A stretch of 36,885 bases of DNA from JACQAI01 sp035507915 (GTDB lineage Bacteria; Pseudomonadota; Alphaproteobacteria; Elsterales; Elsteraceae): the NCBI GenBank assembly GCA_035507915.1, contig DATJNS010000499.1, positions 1 through 36,885 of the forward strand, written 5' to 3'. Positions 1-8,321 of the stretch are shown one piece after another. The translations under genes and the position numbers were made by a program. A model generated the notes under the pieces. The model ran no database searches and was not told the origin of the DNA. It saw nothing but the letters and a program-made list of their open reading frames with translations. Numbering within the stretch: the stretch's first letter is position 1; each line of letters begins with the position of its first letter.

Positions 1-1
1 G

Positions 2-151
2 TTCCAGACGCGATTCAAATGGGCGGAAGGCTCGATCGCGTTCTGGGACAACCGCGCGACCTGGCACTATGCGCTCAACGACTACCAGGGCGAGCGCCGG
101 CTCATGCACCGCATCACCCTCGACGGCGTCCCGGTCGAGGCAGCGCGTTAG
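2..151 (+). CDS. TauD/TfdA-family 2-oxoglutarate dioxygenase, C-terminal end only
   Basis: The window opens inside this gene and shows its last 49 codons in the frame beginning at base 2, ending in TAG. The peptide contains FWDNRATWHYALNDY followed by RRLMHRITLDG. This is the usual end of Fe(II)/2-oxoglutarate-dependent TauD/TfdA dioxygenases: the His in WDNRATWH is the distal iron ligand and the Arg of MHRIT binds the 2-oxoglutarate carboxylate. Such enzymes hydroxylate small substrates such as taurine, alkylsulfates or aryloxyalkanoates. The substrate cannot be told from this fragment. The gene runs tail to tail with the HD-GYP gene, 34 bases away. Confidence 0.8.
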   Translation, partial: FQTRFKWAEGSIAFWDNRATWHYALNDYQGERRLMHRITLDGVPVEAAR

Positions 152-185
152 GCCGCGGTTCCGCTACACCTTCACGGCCGCAACC

Positions 186-1289
186 TCACTCGTCGGCGTA
201 GCGCGCCGCGATGTCCTTGAACTCGTCATCGATCGCCAGCATGACGTCGACGATCTCGGGGTCGAAGTGCCGGCCGCTGCCATCCAGGATGATCGCCTTC
301 GCCGCGTCGTGCGACATCGGCTCCTTGTAGACGCGGCGGCTGATCAGCGCGTCGTAGACGTCGGCCAGCGCCATCAGGCGGGCCGAGATCGGGATCGCGT
401 CGCCGGCGAGCCCCTCGGGATAACCCGAGCCGTCCCATTTCTCGTGATGGGCGTAGACGATCTCCTTGGCGAACGTCAGGAAATCGACCGTCTCGCCGAG
501 CTTGCCCTCGGCCTGCTCGATGGCATCGCGGCCGAGCTTGGGATGGCTCTTCATCACGCCGAACTCTTCCGGCGTGAGCCGGCCGGGCTTGAGCAGGATG
601 CTGTCGGGAATGCCGACCTTGCCGATGTCGTGCAACGGCGCCGACTTGAACATCAGCTCGATGTTGTAATCGGTCAGCGTCGCCGCGAAACGCGGCCGCC
701 CCTGCAGCTTGATGGCGAGCGCGCGCACATAGTGCTGGGTTCGGCGGATGTGGTTGCCGGTTTCGTTGTCCCGGGTCTCGGCGAGCGACGCGAGCGCCAT
801 GATCGTGACGTCCTGGATCGCGAGCACCTGTCGGGTGCGGTGGTCGACCTCGGATTGCAGGTAGGCGTTCTTGTCGCGCAGGAAGTCCGCCGCGGCCTTC
901 AACTGCAGGTGCGTGCTCACGCGCGCCATCAGGATCGGATGGCTCACCGGCTTGGTGACGTAGTCGACCGCGCCCAGCTCGAGGCCGAGCTGCTCGTCCT
1001 CCACGGTGCGCTTGGCGGTGACGAAGATGACCGGGATGTCGCGGGTTGCCGGCGAGGCTTTGAGGCGCCGGCACGTCTCGTAGCCGTCCATGCACGGCAT
1101 CGAGACGTCGAGCAGGATCAGGTCCGGCGGGCTGCCGCGCTCGGCGACCTCCAGGGCCTGCTCGCCGTTCTTGGCGACGCGGACGCCGTACTTGCCGCGC
1201 AGCAGCCGGCTCATCAGTGTCAGGCTTTCGGGCGTATCGTCGACGACCAGGACGGTCGCCTTGCGATCGGGTGTCGTCATCATGTCCAT
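186..1289 (-). CDS. Response regulator with HD-GYP output domain (probable c-di-GMP phosphodiesterase)
   Basis: 367 residues. An N-terminal receiver (about 10-130) has the acidic DD pair in VLVVDDTP, phospho-acceptor Asp61 in LLDVSMP and Lys113 in TKP. A linker helix leads to an HD-GYP domain (about 155-360) with HDIGKVGIPD (His220-Asp221) and HHEKWDGSGYPEGL (GYP at 289-291), so the metal and GYP signatures are intact. HD-GYP proteins hydrolyse cyclic di-GMP to pGpG/GMP, and this one is presumably controlled by phosphorylation. It starts 14 bases after the stop of the hybrid kinase gene, with GGAG about 10 bases before the ATG, so the two form an operon and the kinase is the likely phosphodonor. 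Two further Met codons follow closely and cannot be excluded as starts. Confidence 0.88.
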   Translation of the reverse strand: MDMMTTPDRKATVLVVDDTPESLTLMSRLLRGKYGVRVAKNGEQALEVAERGSPPDLILLDVSMPCMDGYETCRRLKASPATRDIPVIFVTAKRTVEDEQLGLELGAVDYVTKPVSHPILMARVSTHLQLKAAADFLRDKNAYLQSEVDHRTRQVLAIQDVTIMALASLAETRDNETGNHIRRTQHYVRALAIKLQGRPRFAATLTDYNIELMFKSAPLHDIGKVGIPDSILLKPGRLTPEEFGVMKSHPKLGRDAIEQAEGKLGETVDFLTFAKEIVYAHHEKWDGSGYPEGLAGDAIPISARLMALADVYDALISRRVYKEPMSHDAAKAIILDGSGRHFDPEIVDVMLAIDDEFKDIAARYADE

Positions 1290-1303
1290 GGGGTGTGACT
1301 CCG

Positions 1304-4300
1304 TCAGACCGGCGTCGGTGAGCGGATCGCGGATTGCAATACCGCCAGAGCGAATTCGTAGTCGTAGCCTGCGATCGCCGAGTCGACGGCGTCGTGGCGG
1401 TCGCCCAGCACGACCCTGAGAAGGTCGCTGTTGGCGTCCCAGACGTCCGTCGCCGTCGCGTCCCGATCCTTCAGATGCGCGATCAGGTTTCCGACGACGG
1501 CCGCGACCTCGATCGGATCGGGCGGCGCCGTGACGGGGGCGGGCGGGGGCTCGGGCAACCGCGCCTCGAGCGCGGCGATCAGCGGCAGCAGCTGCGCGTC
1601 GAAGGCCGCCTGGGCGACCATGATCTCGGCGGTCGGGCGGCGGAAGCGGATCGCGGCTTCGAGCGTGGCCGCGCTCGATTGCAGGGCGAGCGCGCCGATC
1701 GTCGCCGCGACGCCCTTGGCGGTGTGCGCGATGTGCTCGGCGGTCTTGAGATCCCCGGCGGTCAGGGCGGCCGCGAGCTGCGCGGAGGCGTCCTTTTGCC
1801 CGCCCGCGAACAGGCGCAGCACCTTGAGGTAGAGCACCGGGTCGTCGTCGACCAGGGAGAGCCCGAGCGCGGTATCGACCCCGTCGATGTCGGGGATCGC
1901 GGCCGCGGGCACGGCGCTGGGCCTGCCATCCGCCTGTGACGGAGCGTCACGACACTCGGAACGATCCATGGGCTTGATCCACTTGAGCAACACCGCCCAC
2001 AACTCGCCCGGGGCGATCGGTTTCGCGATGTGGTCGTTCATCCCCGCATCCAGGCACCGGCGGCGGTCCTGCTGCATGGCGTTGGCGGTCATCGCCACGA
2101 TCGGCAGGTCGGCGCCGCGCGCATCCCTGCGGATCTCGAGGGTCGCGGACACGCCGTCCATCACGGGCATGTGCATGTCCATCAGGACCAGGTCATAGGA
2201 AGCCTCGCGCACCATCCGGCAGGCGATCGCGCCGTTGGCGGCGACGTCCACGACCAGGCCGGCCGCCACGAGCAGACCGAGCGCGACTTCCTGGTTCAGA
2301 TCGTTGTCCTCGACCAGGAGCACGCGCGCGCCGCGGATCGACGCCAGGCTGTCCGGCTGGGCATCGTCATCGGGATGCCGCTCGACGCCGACGGGCTCGC
2401 AATCGACCGCGCCCATCAGATGCATCACGGCGTCGAACAGGGCCGACGGGTTGACCGGCTTGACCAGCACGGTCTCGATGCCGGCGGCCTGGGCGTCCCC
2501 CAGCACCTCGTCGCGTCCGTAGGCCGTCACGATCGCGAGGCGCGGCGGTGGGTCGAGCGCCAGCGTGCTCATGCGTTGCGCGACCTCGACGCCGCTCATG
2601 CCGGGCATGCGCCAATCGAGAAACACGGCCTCGAACGGATCGCGGGCCGCCTGCGCCTCGCGCACCAGGGCGAGGGCCGCCGCGCCGGATGCCGCCGCGC
2701 AAACCCGGAAGGTCAGGCTGCCGAGCATGTCGGTCAGCACGACGCGGGCATGCTCGTTGTCGTCGACGACCAGAACGCGCCGATAGCGGAGATCCGGGGT
2801 CGGCAGCAAAGGCGCGCGCGGCGCGACGCCCTTGCCGAACCGCGCGATGCACCAGAAGCAGCTGCCGTCGCCCGGCGCGCTGGTCGCGCCGACCGTGCCG
2901 CCCATCAGCTCCGCCAGGTGCCGCGAGATCGCCAGGCCCAGGCCCGTGCCGCCGAAGCGTCTGGTCGTCGAGCCGTCGGCCTGCACGAACGGCTCGAACA
3001 GATGATCGACCTGCGCCGCGGTCAGCCCGACGCCGGTGTCGCGCACCGCGAAGCGGATCGTCGCATCGTGCGGACCGTCCTGGTCGAGCGTCACCGACAC
3101 GGCGATCTCGCCGGCCTCGGTGAACTTGACGGCGTTGCCCGTGTAGTTGACCAGAATCTGGCCGAGGCGCAGGGGATCGCCGACCAGATCGCGGGGCACG
3201 TCCTTGCCGACGTCGAAGATCAGCTCCAGGCCCTTGGCGGACGCCTTCTCGGCGGTCAGCGCCGCCACGTTCTCGAGCACGTCGTCGAGCTTGAACGGGA
3301 TGCGCTCGATCGTGAGCTTGCCGGCCTCGATCTTCGAGAAGTCGAGCACGTCGTTCAGGATGCCGAGCAGGTGCTGGCTCGAGCGCTGGATCTTCCTGAC
3401 GTAGTCCTGCTGGAGCGGCGTGAGCTCGGTTCGGAGCGCCAGGTACGCCATGCCGATGATGGCGTTCATCGGCGTGCGGATCTCATGGCTCATGTTGGCG
3501 ACGAAATCCGATTTGAGCCGCGTCGCCGCCTCGGCGGCCTCGATCGCCTCGCGCAGCCGCGCCTCGTTGCGCCGGCGCTCGCTCACGTCGGCGGCGACGA
3601 AGACGCCGCCGGCCCCGGGATCGGCCGGGTCGAGCGCCCGGCCCGTCACATGGACCCACACGTCGGTGCCGTCCTTGCGCGCTTGGCGAAACTCGCCGCT
3701 CAAAACCCCGTCGGACTCGAACGCGGCCTGACGCTGGCGCAGGAAGGCCGCGTAATCCGCGTCGCTGTGGAACCACGCACGACCATTGCGGCCGATCAAT
3801 TCTCCCGGCCCGTAGCCGTAGAGCGACTCGAAAGCCCCGTTGCACGCGGTCAGCACGCGCTCGTTGCCGCGACCCGCCACCACGCAGATGCCGAGCGGCG
3901 TCGTGGCGAAAATCGCCTGCAGCTGGCGGTGGGCGTCGCGCAACGCCGCGGCATCGCGCGCGCTCCGACGCGCGAGGCGCTGATCGACGAGCGATCCCAG
4001 GAAGGCCAAACCCAGGATGAGGAGCGCGACCGCGGCGATCGCAAACGCGAGCCACTGCGGCGCGATCCCGGTCGCCGACACCGCAACCGTGGGATCCGGC
4101 GTCAGGTGCAGCGCCGCCATCCCGGTGAAGTGCATGCCGCAGATCGCCAGGGATAGAACCACGACCTCGATGACGCGACTACGCCATCCGGCCATCCGGA
4201 CCGACAGCCACAACGCGAGCGCGCCCAAACCGACGCCGACCCCGAGAGAGACCGCCACGATGGAAGCGTCCCACGCCTTGAGCGCCGGCGTGCTCAGCGC

Positions 4301-4690
4301 CGCCATGCCGATGTAATGCATCGCTGCGATCGCCGCGCCGACCACGGCGCCGCCCAGCGCCGGCCGATCGGCGATGAGCGCGCAGGCCAAGCCGAGGCCC
4401 GAGAGCACGATCGCGACCACGACGGAGAGCGCCGTCAGGCCGATCTCGTAACCCATCGGCAGGCCGGGCTGGAACGCCAGCATGGCGACGAAGTGGGTCG
4501 CCCACACGCCGCCGCCGATGGCGATGGAAGCCGCGACGAGCCACGCCAGGCGCGTCGCGCCGGCGACCGAGCGGGCGCGGTCGAACAGGCTGAAGGTGGT
4601 GTAGCAGGACGCGACGCAGGTCAGCGCGGCCAGCAGGACCAGCCGCCAATCATGTTCCGTCGTGACGCAACCGTAGATTCGCCAAAGCAT
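1304..4690 (-). CDS. MHYT-domain membrane hybrid histidine kinase with two receivers and HPt domain
   Basis: 1128 residues. Domains in order: a seven-helix MHYT sensor (about 10-235) with the three repeats THFVAML, MHYIGMAAL and MHFTGMAAL, thought to bind metal and sense diatomic gases or redox state; a PAS domain (about 255-370); HisKA with NMSHEIRTPMN (His402); HATPase with GTGLGLAISRHLAELMGG; receiver 1 (Asp692 in FLDWRMPGMSG); receiver 2 (Asp838 in LMDMHMPVMDG); and a C-terminal HPt with AHTAKG (His989). It is a complete inner-membrane phosphorelay in one chain. The gene lies directly upstream of the REC/HD-GYP gene. Start: first ATG after the intergenic gap; no strong Shine-Dalgarno is visible, so the start is fair rather than certain. 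The copy lacks the CGAYACC promoter element found on the units to its right. Confidence 0.88.
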   Translation of the reverse strand: MLWRIYGCVTTEHDWRLVLLAALTCVASCYTTFSLFDRARSVAGATRLAWLVAASIAIGGGVWATHFVAMLAFQPGLPMGYEIGLTALSVVVAIVLSGLGLACALIADRPALGGAVVGAAIAAMHYIGMAALSTPALKAWDASIVAVSLGVGVGLGALALWLSVRMAGWRSRVIEVVVLSLAICGMHFTGMAALHLTPDPTVAVSATGIAPQWLAFAIAAVALLILGLAFLGSLVDQRLARRSARDAAALRDAHRQLQAIFATTPLGICVVAGRGNERVLTACNGAFESLYGYGPGELIGRNGRAWFHSDADYAAFLRQRQAAFESDGVLSGEFRQARKDGTDVWVHVTGRALDPADPGAGGVFVAADVSERRRNEARLREAIEAAEAATRLKSDFVANMSHEIRTPMNAIIGMAYLALRTELTPLQQDYVRKIQRSSQHLLGILNDVLDFSKIEAGKLTIERIPFKLDDVLENVAALTAEKASAKGLELIFDVGKDVPRDLVGDPLRLGQILVNYTGNAVKFTEAGEIAVSVTLDQDGPHDATIRFAVRDTGVGLTAAQVDHLFEPFVQADGSTTRRFGGTGLGLAISRHLAELMGGTVGATSAPGDGSCFWCIARFGKGVAPRAPLLPTPDLRYRRVLVVDDNEHARVVLTDMLGSLTFRVCAAASGAAALALVREAQAARDPFEAVFLDWRMPGMSGVEVAQRMSTLALDPPPRLAIVTAYGRDEVLGDAQAAGIETVLVKPVNPSALFDAVMHLMGAVDCEPVGVERHPDDDAQPDSLASIRGARVLLVEDNDLNQEVALGLLVAAGLVVDVAANGAIACRMVREASYDLVLMDMHMPVMDGVSATLEIRRDARGADLPIVAMTANAMQQDRRRCLDAGMNDHIAKPIAPGELWAVLLKWIKPMDRSECRDAPSQADGRPSAVPAAAIPDIDGVDTALGLSLVDDDPVLYLKVLRLFAGGQKDASAQLAAALTAGDLKTAEHIAHTAKGVAATIGALALQSSAATLEAAIRFRRPTAEIMVAQAAFDAQLLPLIAALEARLPEPPPAPVTAPPDPIEVAAVVGNLIAHLKDRDATATDVWDANSDLLRVVLGDRHDAVDSAIAGYDYEFALAVLQSAIRSPTPV

Positions 4691-4851
4691 AGGGCGCTCG
4701 CGATGCCGGGCCGTCCCAAGTCATGCTGCGAGCGGATTTTGCGAACGAGTCGTCTTGGACACACGCCAAGTTTGGTGAGGCTTTGTAAGGTGCCGTCGGG
4801 AACGCCGTGGTGCCGCGATGGGGCGTGGAGCCCCAGCGCCGGGCGGTCACC

Positions 4852-5913
4852 TCACGGAATGGCCGGAAGGTTCTCCTTGTCGTAGACGGCCCACGGGCCC
4901 ATCAGCACGCGCAAGCCATGCGGGCGGCCCGGGTCCTTGACGATCGTGTATTGGCCCATGCGCCCGGCCATGAACTGCTGGCCGGCCTCCGCCTTGATGG
5001 CGTGGGTCGCCAGCAGATAGGCCGTGTAGTAGCTGAGATAGCCGAGGTCGACGAAGCTCCACTGCGCGTATTGCGCCGCGCAGCCGTTGCGCGTGTAGAC
5101 GCCCATCTCGCTCGGCAGGCCGAAGCCGCCGACCTTCACCTTGTCGCACAGGCCCTTGTCCTGCAGGGCCTGGGCGGCGGGAACGATGACGGTCGACGTC
5201 GGGATCACGATCAGCTTGAGGTCGGGGTGCTTGTCGACCAGCGCCAGCGCCTGTTTGGCGGTCATCGCCGGATCGTCGTTGCCGTAGGCGAGATCGACCT
5301 GCTCGAGCTTGGCGTATTTCGGCTGTTTCAGCGCGGCGTCGAACTGGGCAATTGCCGCGTTCTGGAACGGCGCATCCGGGAACGTCGACAGGATCGCGAC
5401 CTGGCCGCCGGCCGGGCCGAGGCTGTCGAGCGCCATGTCGGCCATCAGCTGGCCGGCCTGCGAGAAGTCGACTTGCTGAATGTAGACGTCCTCGTCCTGG
5501 GCCGAAGGGATCGGCGAGTCCCAGCTCACCACCCTGACGCCCTTGGCGCGGGCGGCCTTGAGGGCCGGCACCACCTGATCGCCGGAGGCGTTGGACATCA
5601 TGATCGCCTTGACGCCGTCGGCGGCGGCGGCGGTGACGATCTCGCTCTGCGACGGGCCGCGCCCTGCTTGGATCGGCGCCGTGTAGAGCAGCAGACCCGG
5701 GTTCTGCAGCTCCTTGGCGGCCTCGACCGCCCCTTGATGGGCCTCGTCGAACAGCTTGCCATACTTGTCAGTGCCCAGGAATTTCGGCACGAACATCATG
5801 TTCAGCGCCTTGCCGGGGGTCGCCGTCGCCGGCGGCTGCGCGACGGCGATCGCGCTGCCGGCGAGCAGCAGCGCGATCGGCAGCGTCAGGATCGTGGCTC
5901 GCATGACGGACAT
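4852..5913 (-). CDS. Periplasmic sugar-binding protein of an ABC transporter (rhamnose/AI-2-type)
   Basis: 353 residues from the chosen ATG, which is preceded by GGAGGGGGAG at good spacing and opens a clear signal peptide (MSVMRATILTLPIALLLAG, cleavage near AVA-QPP). An upstream in-frame ATG at 6027 has no such support. The mature chain is a type-1 periplasmic-binding fold related to rhamnose/LsrB sugar receptors, with segments such as GVKAIMMSNASGDQVVPALKAARAKGVRVVSWDSP and the hinge region VKVGGFGLPSEMGVYT. No permease or ATPase gene is adjacent, so it either serves a transporter encoded elsewhere or acts as a ligand sensor for a membrane kinase. A CGAYACC-type promoter lies 81 bases upstream of the start. 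The ligand is not deducible. Confidence 0.82.
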   Translation of the reverse strand: MSVMRATILTLPIALLLAGSAIAVAQPPATATPGKALNMMFVPKFLGTDKYGKLFDEAHQGAVEAAKELQNPGLLLYTAPIQAGRGPSQSEIVTAAAADGVKAIMMSNASGDQVVPALKAARAKGVRVVSWDSPIPSAQDEDVYIQQVDFSQAGQLMADMALDSLGPAGGQVAILSTFPDAPFQNAAIAQFDAALKQPKYAKLEQVDLAYGNDDPAMTAKQALALVDKHPDLKLIVIPTSTVIVPAAQALQDKGLCDKVKVGGFGLPSEMGVYTRNGCAAQYAQWSFVDLGYLSYYTAYLLATHAIKAEAGQQFMAGRMGQYTIVKDPGRPHGLRVLMGPWAVYDKENLPAIP

Positions 5914-5966
5914 GACCGCTCCCCCTCCGTAAAAGATCCCCACCGCAACGATGGCGCGACCGAGCA

Positions 5967-6011
5967 CACATATCGTCGGGATGGCCGCGCGCCTATGGTA
6001 CGAAGGTGTCG
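5967..6011 (-). promoter_or_regulatory. Island promoter element E0 (sugar-binding protein gene)
   Basis: Read on the minus strand, bases 6011-5995 are CGACACCTTCGTACCAT, matching the island consensus CGAYACCWWSGTCYAAT except in the GTCYAAT end. After exactly 22 bases follows the hexamer TATGTG (5972-5967), the best -10 of the set. The element points to the ATG at 5913, with 81 bases between. Confidence 0.6.
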
Positions 6012-6049
6012 GTCCGGCCATCCGCACGCGGGATCGCGTTGGGACGCGC

Positions 6050-6673
6050 CTAGCTCGCGCGCTTCAGCCACGCGTTGCGGGTGCGTTCGCGGATCATCGC
6101 GTCGAGTCCGAGGCAACGGCCCGGCGGATGAGCCAGGCACAGGAGCTGCAGCATCACGAGGAAGAAATAGGTCCAGGGCCACTCGCCGGGCGCGACGTAG
6201 AGCCCGGCCCACAGATTGAGGGCCATCAGGAAGCCGAGCAGCGCGCCGAGCCGGGTCAGGAACCCGAGCATCAGCGACAGGCCGATGAAAACCTCGGTCG
6301 CGTAAACCACCGGCGCGAACCAATAGAAATGCGCCAGCACGACATCGTTGACCAGTCGTGCCTGGAACCCGAACGGTCCGTAGTCGACGATCCGCTTCAT
6401 CCAGAAGGCGAGGCCCGTGGCTCCGAACGGCGCCGTCGGGTCATCGGTGTAGTAGGGCGGCAGCTTCCACAGCGACTGCTGCCACCACATGGCGCCGAGC
6501 ACCACGCGCACCAGCGCCACCGCCGCCGGCTCGAGCCGCCGTTGGTCCGACGACGCGCGCCAGGCCGCGGCCGCGATCGCCAGCGCGGCGATGAGCAGCA
6601 CCCAGAACACGACGGTGTACCAGGCCGGCTCGGTCAGGAAGCCGATGATGTCGGTGATCGGTGTCCGCTTCAT
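6050..6673 (-). CDS. DoxX/TQO-small-subunit-like membrane protein
   Basis: 207 residues from the ATG at 6673, which has GGAGG seven bases upstream; an in-frame ATG eight codons earlier lacks this. Hydrophobic helices lie at about 12-40, 55-75, 110-135, 137-155 and 160-180. Features such as RVVLGAMWWQQSLWKLP, VYATEVFIGLSLMLGFLTRLGALLGFLMALNLW and WTYFFLVMLQ are typical of the DoxX / thiosulfate:quinone oxidoreductase small-subunit family. These inner-membrane proteins are often linked to redox stress or quinone chemistry, though most are functionally undefined. It follows the AraC gene with a 78-base gap and may be the last gene of the run that starts at 9431. Confidence 0.75.
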   Translation of the reverse strand: MKRTPITDIIGFLTEPAWYTVVFWVLLIAALAIAAAAWRASSDQRRLEPAAVALVRVVLGAMWWQQSLWKLPPYYTDDPTAPFGATGLAFWMKRIVDYGPFGFQARLVNDVVLAHFYWFAPVVYATEVFIGLSLMLGFLTRLGALLGFLMALNLWAGLYVAPGEWPWTYFFLVMLQLLCLAHPPGRCLGLDAMIRERTRNAWLKRAS

Positions 6674-6751
6674 GGCAGCCTCCGGGGCGCGGGCCAAGCC
6701 GTCGGGATGGTCTGTGGCGGCGCCGGTGCGTGGGGCTGCGCCAGCCGGCGC

Positions 6752-7306
6752 TCAGCCGAGTCGCTGATAGCGCGCCCGCCGCCAGGCGCTGGGGCTGGTG
6801 CCGGTCGACTGGCGAAACCGCCGCGACAGGTGGGCCTGGTCGGCGAAGCCGCAGGCGAGCGCAATCTGGCTGAGCGGCTGATCGGTCATCAGCATCATTT
6901 CCTGCGCATGTTCCACGCGCCGACGCATGAGATAGGCGCGCGGCGACTCGCCGAAGCTGCGCCGGAAGGCCGTGCCGAAATAGCTGACGCTCAGCCGGCT
7001 GATCACCGCCAGCTCGCCGGCCCTGACCGTCGCATGCAGGTGCGCCTCGATGTGGTCCTTGACGCGGCGGATCTGCCAAGGCGCGAGACCGCTGCGCGTC
7101 CCCGGCGCCATGCCGCGAGCGGGCCCGTCGTCGCCCAGGTCTCGCTCGGCCCGCAGCAGCGCCGATGCCTGCGCGATGCGGTTCCGCGCCACCGTCCGGT
7201 CCACGTCGAGCGCCTTTCCGGCATCGTCGAGCAGCCTGACGATGATCGCGGCGAGGCCGTCGGCGTGTCGTCCCGGAGCGGGCTGCGCGGTCGGTTCGAT
7301 TGCCAT
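6752..7306 (-). CDS. AraC-family transcriptional regulator
   Basis: 184 residues, short for the family (about 250-300) because the N-terminal ligand domain is replaced by about 75 residues of helical sequence. The C-terminal double helix-turn-helix is complete: LAVISRLSVSYFGTAFRRSFGESPRAYLMRRRVEHAQEMM for the first unit and LSQIALACGFADQAHLSRRFRQSTGTSPSAWRR for the second. The ATG at 7306 follows GAGGAGAG. The gene sits 45 bases downstream of the transporter gene and 78 bases upstream of the DoxX-like gene, so it probably regulates these neighbours. Confidence 0.85.
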   Translation of the reverse strand: MAIEPTAQPAPGRHADGLAAIIVRLLDDAGKALDVDRTVARNRIAQASALLRAERDLGDDGPARGMAPGTRSGLAPWQIRRVKDHIEAHLHATVRAGELAVISRLSVSYFGTAFRRSFGESPRAYLMRRRVEHAQEMMLMTDQPLSQIALACGFADQAHLSRRFRQSTGTSPSAWRRARYQRLG

Positions 7307-7351
7307 GATCTCTCTCCTCTACCGGGCTCTCATGCGAGTGGGCGACGATGG

Positions 7352-8290
7352 CTAGGCGGCAAGCCCGCCGTTGACCAGATAGATGACGGCCGAGAAGGTG
7401 ATGAGCGACACGACCGTGCTGACCAGGATCGACGTGGCCGCCTCGCTCCGATATGCCCCGGCTTCGTTGGCGAACATGGCCGAGATCGTCGCCGACGGCA
7501 GCGCACAGAGCAGGATCATCTGCTGGGCGTAGATCCCGGTGACCGACAGCGCGAGGGCCACGCCGATCATCAGCGCAGGATGCAAGAGCAGCTTGAGGCC
7601 GAGGTTGCCCCACACGTCGAGCGACAGCTTCAATTTGACGGACGACATGATCAGCCCCAGACACAGCAGCGACACGCCGGGCGTCGCCTCGCCGAGCAGT
7701 TTGAGGCCGTCGCCGAGGACCGTGGGCAGCTTGATGCCGAGCAGCGAGACGGCGATGCCGATCGCCGGCGCCCACATGAGCGGACGGCGAACCGCCTGCG
7801 CGATGCTCGAGACGAACGCCTTGGCGCCGCTCTGGGTGCCGCTGGCGATCGCGAGCAGCATCGTCGTCAGCGGCATCATCACGAGGCTCGCGACCAGGTT
7901 CAGCACCAGGATCGAATAGAGGCTGCCGGGTCCGAACATGCTCGCCAGGATGGGGATGCCCATGAACGCCCCGTCGGGGTAGCCGCACACGAGCCCCTTC
8001 AGCGCCGCCACCTTGAGCTCGCGATGGCGATACCACCCGATCGCGAACGCCACGGCGTACATCCCCATGAGCCCGATGAACGTCGCGACGACGAAGCGGA
8101 CGTCGAGCAGCTGCGCGCGCGGCGTGTTCGCCATGCCGACGAGCAGCAGCGCGGGAAAGATCCAGGTCAGGACCAGGCGGCTGATCAGGAGGCTGTCCGA
8201 CTGGCTGAGCTTGCCGCGCTCACCTGCCAGAAATCCGAGGGCGATGACGAAGGCGACCGGCAGGACCGGTCGCGCGATCTGCTCGAACAT
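7352..8290 (-). CDS. AEC-family (auxin efflux carrier-like) transporter
   Basis: 312 residues with about ten hydrophobic helices arranged as two five-helix halves (roughly 1-150 and 170-312), the architecture of bacterial AEC permeases. Recognisable segments are LISRLVLTWIFPALLL, GYPDGAFMGIPILASMFG and the final FANEAGAYRSEAATSILVSTVVSLITFSAVIYLV. Members move organic acids such as malate or malonate across the inner membrane. The gene begins 31 bases after the enolase-superfamily gene ends, consistent with one operon for uptake or efflux of the acid sugar or hydroxy acid that the enzyme acts on. The ATG at 8290 has AGGGGGG upstream. Confidence 0.85.
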   Translation of the reverse strand: MFEQIARPVLPVAFVIALGFLAGERGKLSQSDSLLISRLVLTWIFPALLLVGMANTPRAQLLDVRFVVATFIGLMGMYAVAFAIGWYRHRELKVAALKGLVCGYPDGAFMGIPILASMFGPGSLYSILVLNLVASLVMMPLTTMLLAIASGTQSGAKAFVSSIAQAVRRPLMWAPAIGIAVSLLGIKLPTVLGDGLKLLGEATPGVSLLCLGLIMSSVKLKLSLDVWGNLGLKLLLHPALMIGVALALSVTGIYAQQMILLCALPSATISAMFANEAGAYRSEAATSILVSTVVSLITFSAVIYLVNGGLAA

Positions 8291-8321
8291 GGCGTCGTCC
8301 CCCCTGGCGCGTGCGTGACCG

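Noticed and set aside
2030..4156. Plus-strand ORF of 708 codons opposite the MHYT hybrid kinase
   Set aside because: Composition is typical of an antisense frame in GC-rich DNA, and the minus strand encodes an intact multi-domain kinase.
4754..4770. Inverted repeat CTTGG-N7-CCAAG upstream of the hybrid kinase gene
   Set aside because: Short, not repeated elsewhere and without the CGAYACC half; the remaining 161-base gap shows nothing else.
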